Part shown: one piece after another, positions 8,017 to 16,314 of the stretch
How positions within the stretch are numbered: the first letter of the stretch is position 1
How the letters are laid out: every line of letters begins with the position of its first letter
DNA from: Acidimicrobiia bacterium
GTDB lineage: Bacteria > Actinomycetota > Acidimicrobiia > Spongiisociales > ZC4RG35
Assembly (NCBI GenBank): GCA_025928935.1
Contig: JAICNB010000010.1
Span: 1-56,043, forward strand
Reading direction: 5' to 3'
Length of the DNA: 56,043 nucleotides
The notes under the pieces: generated by a model
Database searches by the model: none
What the model saw: the letters and a program-made list of their open reading frames with translations, nothing else
Told to the model about the DNA's origin: nothing
Made by a program: the position numbers and the translations under genes

Positions 8017-9504
8017 ATGGACCTTCGTCTACCCATGCCATGCCTCGTGGTCGTGTGCGGCCCGTCTGGATCGGGGAAGAGCACCTGGGCGGCCGGGACG
8101 TTCCAGGAGAGCCAAATCGTCTCCTCGGATCGGATCAGGGGGATGGTCGGAGCCGGGGAGGATGACCAACAGGCGGGCACTGCCGCCTTCTCGATCCTCG
8201 AGCAAGTGGTCTCAGAGCGAATGAGGCGTGGCCTCACGACGGTGATCGACACCCTCGGGATGGACGCCGACAAACGTCGCAGATGGGTGGGCATCGCCCA
8301 CGAGGCCGGGATCCCGGCCTACGCAGTCCTCTTCGACACACCCGCCGTGGAGATCCGTGCCCGTAACTCGGCGAGGGCCCGACCGATACCAAAGACGGTG
8401 CTCGACAAGCAGCTGAGCCGGTTTCGGGCCGTCCGCGGCGAGATCGAGCAGGAGGGATTCGACCAGGTCCTGACAGAGCAACCGATGGTCATGGTCACGC
8501 CATCTGTCGTCCCAGCCCGAAGCCGTCCGGCGCCTGAGCCCGCTGCTCCCACCGCACCGCACCGGTTCGGCCTGGTGGTGAACCGGTTCGACTGGGGCGG
8601 CCCGGAGGTGCTGGCCACGAATCTCGCCTCGATCGCTCACAGGGCGGAGGCCGCCGGGTTCCACGACCTCTGGGTCATGGATCATTTCCGCCAGATACCC
8701 AGAGTGGGCCGGGCATGGGAGGACATCCCCGAGGCATACGTTTCGTTGTCGTTCCTCGCCGGGGTGACCCGGACCATCGGGTTGGGCGCCCTGGTGACCG
8801 CCATCGGGCACCGTCACCCTGTGGTTCTCGGCAAGATGGTCGCCACCCTCGATGTCCTCAGCGGTGGCCGGGCCGTTCTCGGCCTCGGGATCGGCTGGGA
8901 CCGGACAGAGCAGGAGGGATACGGGATCCCATTCCTGCCGGTCCGGCAGCGCTACGACTTGCTCGAGGACACGCTGAAGATGCTGCCGCTGCTCTGGGGC
9001 AAGGGCTCGCCTTCGTTCGAAGGCGTGACCTTCTCCGCCCCCGAGCTGACTTGTTACCCCCGGCCCATCCGGGAGCACATACCCATATTGATCGGGGGCT
9101 CCGGCGAGAGGCGGACTCTCCGGCTGGTGGCGCGCTACGCCGACGCCTGCAATCTCTTCGGGAGGCCCGACGTGATACGACGCAAGGTCGAGGTGCTCCA
9201 TGGCCACTGCTCCGAGATCGATCGTGACCCCGACGAGATCGAGGTGACCCACCTGGTCGACGTGATGGTCGCCCCGGATCGAGAGGCGCTCCGGGAACGG
9301 GTCGAACGACTTCGCGGCCGGAGCACCACCGCCGAGGCTTTCATGGCCCGAAACAATGCGGGGGTGGTCGAGGACCAACTGGAGCACTTCGCCGCCTATC
9401 ACCAGGCGGGGGCAAATCATTCGATGGTCGTGCTGCCCGACGCCCATCTGGAAGGGAGCATCGAGACCTTCGGCCTGGTGATCGGAGCCATGGCCCACAC
9501 TTAG
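8017..9504 (+). CDS. Fusion of a P-loop kinase-like ATPase and an F420-type LLM oxidoreductase
   Basis: This 495-residue protein joins two domains. Residues 1-160 form a P-loop NTPase of the AAA_33/polynucleotide-kinase type: Walker A VVCGPSGSGKSTW at about residues 12-24, then SSDRIRGMVG, TTVIDTLGMDADKRRRW and a lid-like ARNSARARPIPKTVL. A Pro/Ala-rich linker at about 165-183 follows. Residues 184-495 are a luciferase-like TIM barrel resembling the TIGR03560 F420-dependent family (RFGLVVNRFDWGG, GGRAVLGLGIGWD, HIPILIGGSGERRTL). The frame is open further upstream, but the ATG at 8017 is preferred since earlier codons lie in dapA. The next gene starts 9 bp downstream. Both halves look intact. 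The substrate of each is unknown, and F420 rather than FMN use is inferred from the family. Confidence 0.85.
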   Translation: MDLRLPMPCLVVVCGPSGSGKSTWAAGTFQESQIVSSDRIRGMVGAGEDDQQAGTAAFSILEQVVSERMRRGLTTVIDTLGMDADKRRRWVGIAHEAGIPAYAVLFDTPAVEIRARNSARARPIPKTVLDKQLSRFRAVRGEIEQEGFDQVLTEQPMVMVTPSVVPARSRPAPEPAAPTAPHRFGLVVNRFDWGGPEVLATNLASIAHRAEAAGFHDLWVMDHFRQIPRVGRAWEDIPEAYVSLSFLAGVTRTIGLGALVTAIGHRHPVVLGKMVATLDVLSGGRAVLGLGIGWDRTEQEGYGIPFLPVRQRYDLLEDTLKMLPLLWGKGSPSFEGVTFSAPELTCYPRPIREHIPILIGGSGERRTLRLVARYADACNLFGRPDVIRRKVEVLHGHCSEIDRDPDEIEVTHLVDVMVAPDREALRERVERLRGRSTTAEAFMARNNAGVVEDQLEHFAAYHQAGANHSMVVLPDAHLEGSIETFGLVIGAMAHT

Positions 9505-9513
9505 ACTGGCCAC

Positions 9514-10098
<585 letters not shown>

Positions 10099-10164
10099 CG
10101 GACGTCCCCCCGCGCTCTACGTCTTACGTTCCAGGTCTCACGTTCTACGAGGAAGGAAGCCCCT

Positions 10165-10674
10165 TTGGCCAAGCAGTACCCATCACCACCCGATCTGATC
10201 ATCGACCTCGACAAGGCGTACACCGCCACCCTGGACACCAACCATGGTGAGATCGTCATCGAACTGGACCCGGCCCGGTCACCACTGACCGTGAACAACT
10301 TCGTGTTCCTCGCCCGGGATGGCTACTACGACGGAGTCATCTTCCATCGTGTCATCGAGAACTTCATGATCCAGGGTGGCGACCCGACCGGGACCGGCAC
10401 TGGGGGCCCGGGATACAAGTTCCGTGATGAGATCGATGGCGCAGGGGAGTACTCCAGAGGCACGGTCGCGATGGCCAATGCGGGGCCCAACACCAACGGC
10501 TCGCAGTTCTTCATCTGCCACACGGATGTCGGGCTCCCCCACTCCTACACCATCTTCGGCAAGGTCCGCTCGGGCCTGGAGGCCGTGGACTCGATCGCCA
10601 CCACGCCGACCGGTCGCGCCGATCGGCCGGAGTCGGATGTCGTCATCAACCGGGTGACGATCACCGAGGGCTAG
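10165..10674 (+). CDS. Peptidyl-prolyl cis-trans isomerase (cyclophilin type)
   Basis: This 169-residue protein catalyses cis-trans isomerisation of Xaa-Pro bonds. Cyclophilin motifs are VIFHRVIENFMIQGGDPTGTG, with the catalytic Arg, then GTVAMANAGPNTNGSQFFI and LPHSYTIFGKVRSGLEAVD. No signal peptide is visible, so it is cytoplasmic. The start is TTG at 10165, supported by a purine-rich ribosome-binding site (GAGGAAGGAAG) just upstream. Earlier in-frame codons add nothing conserved. Confidence 0.95.
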   Translation: MAKQYPSPPDLIIDLDKAYTATLDTNHGEIVIELDPARSPLTVNNFVFLARDGYYDGVIFHRVIENFMIQGGDPTGTGTGGPGYKFRDEIDGAGEYSRGTVAMANAGPNTNGSQFFICHTDVGLPHSYTIFGKVRSGLEAVDSIATTPTGRADRPESDVVINRVTITEG

Positions 10675-10730
10675 GAGCAGATCGGCCCAGAAACGCGACG
10701 CGATCCATTAGATTCCACTACCGTTCCGCC

Positions 10731-10746
10731 CGCTGCTTCGGCGGCG
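10731..10746 (+). other. UUCG-loop hairpin in the leader of the RRM gene
   Basis: CGCTGC-TTCG-GCGGCG forms a 6-bp stem (one G-U pair) closed by a UUCG tetraloop, a very stable RNA hairpin. It lies in the 181-bp stretch between the cyclophilin stop and the RRM start. It has no U-run, so it is a weak terminator candidate and could equally be part of a structured 5' leader. Nothing else clear is seen in this stretch apart from a Shine-Dalgarno-like GGAAAGGATGACGGG before the ATG. Confidence 0.4.
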
Positions 10747-10855
10747 ACTCGTTGGCTTCCCGTCCCGCATTGCGACCGGATAGAGGGCAGGGTCGTACCG
10801 GACACATGGCAAGGGCTGTCAAGAGGCCCTGATTGGAAAGGATGACGGGAAAGTC

Positions 10856-11116
10856 ATGAACATCTATGTGGGGAACCTCCCCTTCAACACCACCGCAGCC
10901 GACCTCGAGAGCCTGTTCGGCGAATACGGATCGGTCGACTCGGCCGCGATCATCAACGACCGCGAGACCGGGCGCTCCCGTGGCTTCGGCTTCGTCGAGA
11001 TGGCGAACGACGCAGGGGCGAGGGCCATCGAGGAGCTCGACGGCAGGGACTACAACGGGCGCAACCTCAAGGTGAACGAGGCCCGGCCCCGTGAGGAGCG
11101 CGGCCCGCGTCGCTGA
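10856..11116 (+). CDS. RNA-binding protein with a single RRM domain
   Basis: This 86-residue protein is essentially one RNA recognition motif. RNP2 is NIYVGNLPF at residues 2-10 and RNP1 is RSRGFGFVEM near residues 41-50, both with the aromatic residues that stack on RNA bases. The tail ARPREERGPRR is basic. Small single-RRM proteins of this kind occur in cyanobacteria and some other bacteria, where they bind RNA and are often cold- or stress-responsive (family knowledge). A 180-bp leader precedes it, and its stop codon lies inside the first unit of a palindromic 27-bp tandem repeat. Confidence 0.95.
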   Translation: MNIYVGNLPFNTTAADLESLFGEYGSVDSAAIINDRETGRSRGFGFVEMANDAGARAIEELDGRDYNGRNLKVNEARPREERGPRR

Positions 11117-11212
11117 AGCGACGCCAATCGTCGCAGTCGCTGAAGCGACGCCAATCGTCGCAGTCGCTGAAGCGACGCCAATCGTCGCAGTCGCTGAAGC
11201 GACGCCAATCGT
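11109..11212. repeat. Tandem 27-bp palindromic repeat, four copies
   Basis: Units start at 11109, 11136, 11163 and 11190. The last is 23 bases long. Each unit contains two overlapping hairpin options: GTCGC-TGAA-GCGAC, and GCGACG-CCAAT-CGTCGC, the latter perfect in the first three units. They share the GCGAC arm, so only one can form at a time within a unit. The first unit includes the last codons and TGA stop of the RRM gene, and the array ends 12 bp before the stop of the convergent znuC gene. Copies are identical, suggesting recent expansion. Possible roles are 3' end protection, bidirectional termination or a protein-binding RNA site. Confidence 0.9.
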
Positions 11213-11223
11213 GACCTAGGTAG

Positions 11224-12036
11224 TCATCCCGATCGATCCCGGTGCACATGACGTCCCGGAACGGGACGATGGGCCGGATCATCGATGAAGAGACGCTCAC
11301 CCTCGACGTGGAGCAGATTCGGCCCGTAAGCAGCGGTCAGGTTCTCCACCGTGAGGACCGATTCCGAGGGTCCCGAGGCGACGACGCGACCCGACAGCAG
11401 TATGACGTGATCGGCGACCTGTGCCTCGGCCAGGTCGTGGGTCGTCATGACGATGGTGCAGCCCGTCGTGGTCTCGTCGTGTATGACCTGGTCGATTGCC
11501 TGGGCCGAGGGCAGGTCGAGCCCGGTGAGAGGCTCGTCCAGCAACAAGATGTCGTGGTCCTGGGCCAGACCTTGGGCAACGAGGACACGCTGACGCTGAC
11601 CCCCGGACAGCTCCCGAAGATGCATGCCGGCGAGATCTGTGATCCCCATCCTCGCCATGGCGTCGTCTACCGCCGTCTGGTCCTCGGGGCCGAACCTGTG
11701 CCGGACCGAGTTGCCGGCGTACCGCCCCATGGCGACGACCTCCCTCACCGTGACCGGGAGGCTGTCGTTCACCTTCGTGCTCTGCAGGACGTACGAGATC
11801 CGGCTCCGTCCTCCGCCATTGGCGGTCTGCACAGAGATCGACCCCGAGATCGGCTCGATCAGTCCCGCGATGGCCCCGAGGAGGGTCGATTTCCCCGACC
11901 CGTTGGGCCCGATCAGCACCGTGATCCCGCCGCGTGGGATCTCGAATGACGATTCGGCCAGTGCAACCCTGGCCCCATAACCGAGAGCGAGATGGTCGGC
12001 GCTCACCGCTGCAGGGCTCACCGGCATCTCTCGCAT
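11224..12036 (-). CDS. znuC: Zinc/manganese ABC transporter, ATP-binding protein
   Basis: This is the ATPase of a metal importer of the ZnuABC/cluster-9 family. It has 270 residues. Walker A is IGPNGSGKST near residue 42, the Q-loop region is SYVLQSTKVNDSLP, the signature is LSGGQRQRVLVAQGLAQ, and Walker B is ILLLDEPLTGLD, followed by the H-loop MTTHD. It is translated from the same strand as zur, with its start overlapping the zur 3' end by 19 nt at ATG 12036. An in-frame ATG at 12027 (10-nt overlap) is an equally good start. Its permease and binding protein are encoded on the other strand across a shared operator. Confidence 0.9.
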   Translation of the reverse strand: MREMPVSPAAVSADHLALGYGARVALAESSFEIPRGGITVLIGPNGSGKSTLLGAIAGLIEPISGSISVQTANGGGRSRISYVLQSTKVNDSLPVTVREVVAMGRYAGNSVRHRFGPEDQTAVDDAMARMGITDLAGMHLRELSGGQRQRVLVAQGLAQDHDILLLDEPLTGLDLPSAQAIDQVIHDETTTGCTIVMTTHDLAEAQVADHVILLSGRVVASGPSESVLTVENLTAAYGPNLLHVEGERLFIDDPAHRPVPGRHVHRDRSG

Positions 12037-12494
12037 CGGCCGTCGACCTCCAGCGCGTGCCCACTCGCCGAGAACGAGGACAACCCGGAGACCTTGCCCA
12101 CCAGCCGCTCCAGCTCCACCTCGAGCTGCTTGGGCAGCTCGATGTCCTCGACACCACCACAGCTCTCACAGACCAGGTGATGGTGATGGCCGGCCAGCCA
12201 CTCTGCCATCTCGTACCTGGTCAGACCCCTGGCCCCGTGGTGTGGCTCGACCACTCCAGCCTGCTCGAGGACGGCGAGGCTCCGGTAGACCGATGAGACG
12301 GGGACCTCTCCCCCCATCTCCTCGTGGAGCTCGGCGGCCGAGCGCGGCCCGTCGGCGCCGGACAGGGCAGCCACCACCTGCCGGCGGCCCGATGTGAAAC
12401 GAGCGCCACTGCCTGCCAACCGCTCTTCGATCGCACGCTCGGAGATTGGCGCATGGGGAGGTCGCTGGGTAACCTTGTTGATAATGATTCTCAT
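12018..12494 (-). CDS. zur: Fur-family transcriptional regulator, probably Zur
   Basis: This 158-residue metal-sensing repressor has an N-terminal winged helix (FTSGRRQVVAALSGADGPRSA, SSVYRSLAVLEQAGVVEP), the HHHHLVCESCGGVEDIELP metal site and a second Cys pair at the C-terminus (CERC). The zinc context (znuA, znuB, znuC) supports Zur over Fur. The ATG at 12494 lies inside a 17-bp palindrome (12481-12497), so binding there would block its own gene. No later in-frame start keeps the first helix. The frame is open further upstream, but that part is antisense to znuA. Confidence 0.9.
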   Translation of the reverse strand: MRIIINKVTQRPPHAPISERAIEERLAGSGARFTSGRRQVVAALSGADGPRSAAELHEEMGGEVPVSSVYRSLAVLEQAGVVEPHHGARGLTRYEMAEWLAGHHHHLVCESCGGVEDIELPKQLEVELERLVGKVSGLSSFSASGHALEVDGRCERCR

Positions 12495-12497
12495 TAT
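12481..12497. promoter_or_regulatory. Fur/Zur-type operator between zur and znuA
   Basis: ATAATGA-TTC-TCATTAT is a perfect 7-3-7 palindrome and closely resembles Fur-superfamily boxes rich in ATAATGATT/ATTCTCATTAT. It covers the zur start codon on the minus strand and ends 24 bp before the znuA GTG on the plus strand. TATAAT on the minus strand and GATAAT on the plus strand both overlap it, so a bound repressor could block both -10 regions. This AT-rich patch stands out in a GC-rich window. Regulation of both arms by the adjacent Zur is an inference. Confidence 0.85.
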
Positions 12498-12521
12498 AGG
12501 CCTGATGCGAGGTCTGGCCAA

Positions 12522-13415
12522 GTGACGGGCAGGCTTCTGACCGTCAGCGGGCTCACCCTGGCCCTCGCCACCTGCTCCACCAACTCCAGCGGGCCGGATG
12601 ACGGAGTCGTGATCGTGGCCACCACCCCCGTTCTCGGGGACATCGTCGAAGCAGTGGCCGGGGACGAGGCGCGAGTGGAGGTGCTGATCCCGATCGGCGT
12701 CGACACCCACGACTTCTCTCCCTCCGCTCAGCAGGCCAGTGTGATCTCAGGCGCCGACCTGGTCGTCGCCAACGGGCTGGGTCTGGAAGCGGGCCTCGAG
12801 GACTTCATCGCCGCTGCGGCTTCAGACGGAGTGGAGATGCTGGAGGTGGGACCGTTGTTGGACCCCATCCCCCTCCAGGGCGATGAAGAGACCCTTGATC
12901 CACATTTCTGGATGGATCCCCTCCGGGCGGGAGAGGCCGCTCGGGTGGTAGCCGAGGCGCTCTCCACTCGGGCGAGAGGAGGATGGGAGGAGAGGGCCGA
13001 TGCCTACGCAGCGGAGTTGGAGGCCACCGACGTCAGTGTGTCCGAGATGCTCTCGCTGATCCCGCCCCCAGATCGGGTGATGGTGACCAACCACGAGTCG
13101 CTCGGCTACTTCGCCGAACGATACGACTTCGACATCCTCGGAGTGATCGTTCCCGGTGGCTCCACCCTGGCCGAGCCGTCCTCGGCGCATCTCGCTGAGC
13201 TGGTCGAGGTGATGGACGAGGCCGGAGCGAACGTCGTCTTCGCAGAGACCACCGAGCCAACCGCGCTCGCCGAGGCGATCACTTCGGAACTCGAGGGCGA
13301 TGCCCGGGTCGTCGAGCTCTACACCGAGTCGCTGGGCGAGCCCGGGTCAGAGGCCGCAACCTTGTCCGCGATGCTCATCAGCAATGCCAGGAAGATCTCG
13401 GAGGCTTTGGCATGA
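12522..13415 (+). CDS. znuA: Zinc/manganese ABC transporter substrate-binding protein
   Basis: This is the extracellular metal-binding protein of the import system. It has 297 residues from the GTG at 12522. The N-terminus is a short lipoprotein-like signal (VSGLTLALATC). Metal ligands of the cluster-9 family are visible: His in GVDTHDFSPSAQQ, His in LDPHFWMDP, His in VMVTNHESLGYFAERY, and Glu/Asp in VVFAETTEP. No His-rich loop is present. The reading frame is open upstream, but that part overlaps zur and the operator. Together with znuB and the minus-strand znuC it makes a complete transporter. Confidence 0.9.
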   Translation: MTGRLLTVSGLTLALATCSTNSSGPDDGVVIVATTPVLGDIVEAVAGDEARVEVLIPIGVDTHDFSPSAQQASVISGADLVVANGLGLEAGLEDFIAAAASDGVEMLEVGPLLDPIPLQGDEETLDPHFWMDPLRAGEAARVVAEALSTRARGGWEERADAYAAELEATDVSVSEMLSLIPPPDRVMVTNHESLGYFAERYDFDILGVIVPGGSTLAEPSSAHLAELVEVMDEAGANVVFAETTEPTALAEAITSELEGDARVVELYTESLGEPGSEAATLSAMLISNARKISEALA

Positions 13416-13434
13416 CCCCGTTTGCCTCGGAGCC

Positions 13435-14277
13435 ATGAGCTGGCTGATCGAGCCGTTCGAGCTCGCCTTCCAGCAGCGGGCGCTGGTAGCAGGGGTCCTG
13501 GCCGCCGTGGCACTGGCCGTCGTCGGGACCTGGGTAGTGATCAGGGGAATGACCTTTCTCGGAGATGCGCTGGTCCATGGTGTCGTCCCCGGGATCGCTC
13601 TCGCCCTGATCTTCGACTTCAACGTGGTGATCGGAGCGCTGCTGGCCGCCGTGGTGATGATCGGTGGCATCAACCTGGTGCACCGGCAGACGGGGTTCTC
13701 CGAGGACACCGGGATCGGTCTTCTCTTCGTCGGGATGCTCGGCCTCGGTGTGATCCTCGTGTCGAGCACGGACTCCTTCGCCACCGACCTCACATCGATC
13801 CTGTTCGGCGACGTGCTCGGGGTCACCACGACCGACCTCGTCGGGCTCGTCATCGTGGTGGCCGTGGTGGTTGCGGTGTCCGCCCTGTTCTACCGGAACT
13901 TCCTCGTGCTCTCCTTCAACGAGCAGAAGGCGCATCTCTTCGGGCTCCGTCCCGGCGCTACCCATCTCGCCCTTCTGGCCCTGGTCACGTTGTCGATCGT
14001 CGGCTCCTTCCAGACGGTGGGGACTCTCCTCGTGTTCGGTCTCCTGGTGGGCCCACCCGCTACCGCCGCCCTACTGGTGAAGCGGGTGCCCTCCATGATG
14101 GCCACCGCCGCGCTGATCGGGATGGGATCTGTGGTCGTCGGCCTGATCATCAGCTATCACGCCAACACGTCGGGCTCGGCGACCATGGCCGTGGTCCCGA
14201 TCGTGCTCTTTTTCGTCGTGCTGGCGGTCAGACGGCTGTGGCGCCCCGCGCATTCCTCTTCGATGATCCCGGACTGA
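13435..14277 (+). CDS. znuB: Zinc/manganese ABC transporter permease
   Basis: This is the membrane channel subunit of the metal importer. It has 280 residues and about eight hydrophobic helices, among them VLAAVALAVVGTWVVIRGM, VIGALLAAVVMIGGI and LVGLVIVVAVVVAVSALFY. The family's motifs GDALVHGVVPGIAL and SFQTVGTLLVFGLLVGPPATA are present. The ATG at 13435 is 19 bp after the znuA stop and the two are cotranscribed. It ends 6 bp before the convergent metallo-beta-lactamase gene. Confidence 0.93.
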   Translation: MSWLIEPFELAFQQRALVAGVLAAVALAVVGTWVVIRGMTFLGDALVHGVVPGIALALIFDFNVVIGALLAAVVMIGGINLVHRQTGFSEDTGIGLLFVGMLGLGVILVSSTDSFATDLTSILFGDVLGVTTTDLVGLVIVVAVVVAVSALFYRNFLVLSFNEQKAHLFGLRPGATHLALLALVTLSIVGSFQTVGTLLVFGLLVGPPATAALLVKRVPSMMATAALIGMGSVVVGLIISYHANTSGSATMAVVPIVLFFVVLAVRRLWRPAHSSSMIPD

Positions 14278-14283
14278 CCCTGC

Positions 14284-14994
14284 TCATCCCGTCCAGGTCT
14301 CGCCCGGCTCCAGTGTGGCGACCCCGGCCCGGGTGTGCTCGGCTAGCTCCTCAGGCGTCCCACTGAGAATGGGGAAGGTGGCGTAGTGCACGGGGATCAC
14401 GGTGGATGCCCCCACCATGTCCGCAGCCCGCCCGGCATCACGAGGTCCCATCGTGTAATGCCCCCCGATCGGCAGCACCGCGATGTCCGGTGAGAAGCGC
14501 TCGCCGATGAGGCTCATGTCCCCGAACACGTCTGTGTCGCCCGATTGGTAGACGACCGTGCCATCTTCGAACTCGATCACCCATCCCCAGCAGCCGAGAT
14601 CACGAGTCACCTGGTCGCCCCCGGTACCAAGAGTGGCCCCACCGGTGTGGTCGGCGCGGACCATGGTGAACTTGACTCCGGCCAGCGCCACCGTCCCGCC
14701 GATGTTCATCCCGATCGCCTCGATGCCCCGGGCGCCCATGAAGACGGACAGCTCGTGTGAGCCCACGACCGCAGAGCCGACGATGCCGGAGAGCTCCATC
14801 AGGTCGGAGCAGTCGTCGCCCACATGGTCGAAATGGCAATGGGTGGGAGCGATGACATCCACCTTCTCCGGCTCGCGGTAATCCTCGGCGAAGTTCGGCG
14901 CCGACGACCAGCGATCGACCCATATCCAGGAGTCACCGGGCGAGCGGTAGAGGATCCCACCGTGGCCGAGGCGGGTGATGCGCAGACTGGCCAT
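14284..14994 (-). CDS. Metallo-beta-lactamase-fold metal-dependent hydrolase (UPF0173/UlaG type)
   Basis: This 236-residue cytoplasmic hydrolase carries the signature THCHFDHVGDD near residue 51, followed by later metal ligands in VRADHTGG, YQSGDTDVFGD and VIPVHYATF. Beta-strand spacing matches the UlaG-like branch of the superfamily, which cleaves phosphodiester or lactone bonds. The substrate is unknown. It is the last gene of a minus-strand set after an LLM oxidoreductase and a VOC protein, with gaps of 13 and 19 bp, so the three may act on the same compound. Confidence 0.88.
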   Translation of the reverse strand: MASLRITRLGHGGILYRSPGDSWIWVDRWSSAPNFAEDYREPEKVDVIAPTHCHFDHVGDDCSDLMELSGIVGSAVVGSHELSVFMGARGIEAIGMNIGGTVALAGVKFTMVRADHTGGATLGTGGDQVTRDLGCWGWVIEFEDGTVVYQSGDTDVFGDMSLIGERFSPDIAVLPIGGHYTMGPRDAGRAADMVGASTVIPVHYATFPILSGTPEELAEHTRAGVATLEPGETWTG

Positions 14995-15007
14995 TCGATC
15001 TCCTTCG

Positions 15008-15382
15008 TCAGCCGACCCGGGTGGCGATCCACCAGGTCACGTTGCCCGGGCCTTTCACTCCACCCCGTCTGTCCTCGTCTTCTTTCTGCACCGGATCCTG
15101 GACCGAGGTGGCACCCGCTGCGAGCGCTCGACGGTATGTCTCGTCCACGTCGGGCACATAGACATGGATCTGGGCGGGCGATGCCGGCCATCCCTCGACC
15201 TCATCGGCGAGCATCACAATGCTGTCATCGACACGCACCTCGGCATGCCTCAGCCGGCCGGAATCGTCGGGGTACCGGCGGAGGTCCTCCCCGTCGAACA
15301 CAGTGACCAGGAAATCGATCAGGGCAGCTGCGTCGTCGACGATCAAGTATGGCGATACCGAGTTGTATCCCTGTGGCTTCAT
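15008..15382 (-). CDS. VOC-superfamily protein (glyoxalase/PhnB-like)
   Basis: This 124-residue protein has two beta-alpha-beta-beta-beta modules of the vicinal oxygen chelate fold: the start SVSPYLIVDDAAALIDFLV, the strand HAEVRVDDSIVMLADE and the second half IHVYVPDVDETYRRALAAGA. It resembles the PhnB/YdeE-like glyoxalase subgroup, whose functions are diverse. Whether metal ligands are conserved cannot be judged. It lies between the LLM oxidoreductase and the metallo-beta-lactamase in one operon. Confidence 0.85.
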   Translation of the reverse strand: MKPQGYNSVSPYLIVDDAAALIDFLVTVFDGEDLRRYPDDSGRLRHAEVRVDDSIVMLADEVEGWPASPAQIHVYVPDVDETYRRALAAGATSVQDPVQKEDEDRRGGVKGPGNVTWWIATRVG

Positions 15383-15401
15383 GGGCGCTTGACCAACCTA
15401 A

Positions 15402-16307
15402 TCATCTCAACAGTGTGAGCACCTCGGCCAGCTCGGCCACGGCGGGGGCGTCGATCGGATCCAGCACGACCTGGATGTGGGAGATCCCCATCGCGCCGAA
15501 TCGGGCCAGAGACTCGGCCATCTCCTGAGGCGAGCCCGTGATCGGCTCGACGTCGGGTCGCTCGCTGCTGCCGGCGATACGGCCCTTGCCGCGGCTCAGC
15601 CGGACCAGGACGGCCACGGTTCGTGCGATCTCTCCCGGATCGCGTCCCACCTCCCTGCACGCATCGTCGACTGTCTCCATCAGGGGGGCGACACCCTCGG
15701 GCCGGTTGTCGAAACCGGTGTACCAGCTGTTCCAAAGGTCGACATGGGGAGCGGCGATACGAAGCATGCGAGGACCGTTGGAACCGATCAAGAGCGGCAT
15801 GTCGGCCCGGGCCCGAGGCAGGAGCTCCATCTGCAGGTGTGTGTAGAAGCGCCCCTGGAAATCGATCGAACCCTCTCTGATCAACGTGCTGACCACGACG
15901 AATGCCTCCTCGAACCTCGACACCCGACTGTCGAAGGGGAATCCGAATGCCTCGTACTCGACGCGGTTCCAGCCGGCTCCCAGCCCGAGGACGAGACGGC
16001 CTCCACTGATGTCGTCGACAGTGGCCGCCTTCTTGGCGATCATCGCCGGGTTGTGGAAGGAGGTCGCAGCCACCAGCGGACCGATGAGGACTCGCTCGGT
16101 CGCCTCTCCTAGAGCCGCCAGCGTCGACCAGGCCTCGAGGGGGCCACGCGCCCCGGTCAGGGGGTCACGGAAGAGCAGATGGTCACCGACCCAGATCGAA
16201 TCGAACCCCGTCTCTTCGACGGTGGTGGCGATCTCCCTCACTTCACGCCAGGGGACCTCTCGCTCGACTTCGGGCAGTTGTATGCCAACCTTCATCGGTT
16301 CAGTCAT
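15402..16307 (-). CDS. LLM-class F420-dependent oxidoreductase
   Basis: This luciferase-like TIM-barrel enzyme has 301 residues from the ATG at 16307 (MTEPMKVGIQLPEVER). Family marks are IWVGDHLLFRDP, ATSFHNPAMIAKKAATVDDISGGRLVLGLGAGWN, the usual flavin-binding FGFPF segment, and PLLIGSNGPRMLRIAA. Such proteins in Actinobacteria usually use F420 (family knowledge) on varied substrates. An ATG seven codons upstream is also possible. It is divergent from glpD and leads the LLM-VOC-MBL operon. Confidence 0.9.
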   Translation of the reverse strand: MTEPMKVGIQLPEVEREVPWREVREIATTVEETGFDSIWVGDHLLFRDPLTGARGPLEAWSTLAALGEATERVLIGPLVAATSFHNPAMIAKKAATVDDISGGRLVLGLGAGWNRVEYEAFGFPFDSRVSRFEEAFVVVSTLIREGSIDFQGRFYTHLQMELLPRARADMPLLIGSNGPRMLRIAAPHVDLWNSWYTGFDNRPEGVAPLMETVDDACREVGRDPGEIARTVAVLVRLSRGKGRIAGSSERPDVEPITGSPQEMAESLARFGAMGISHIQVVLDPIDAPAVAELAEVLTLLR

Positions 16308-16314
16308 GACTGCG

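Noticed and set aside
11109-11212. Possible CRISPR array
   Set aside because: The 27-bp units are directly abutting with no spacers and no cas genes nearby.
11067-11300. Minus-strand frame with four repeats of a 9-residue unit (DWRRFSDCD)
   Set aside because: It is produced by the 27-bp palindromic DNA repeat, overlaps two real genes, and has no ribosome-binding site or homologous look.
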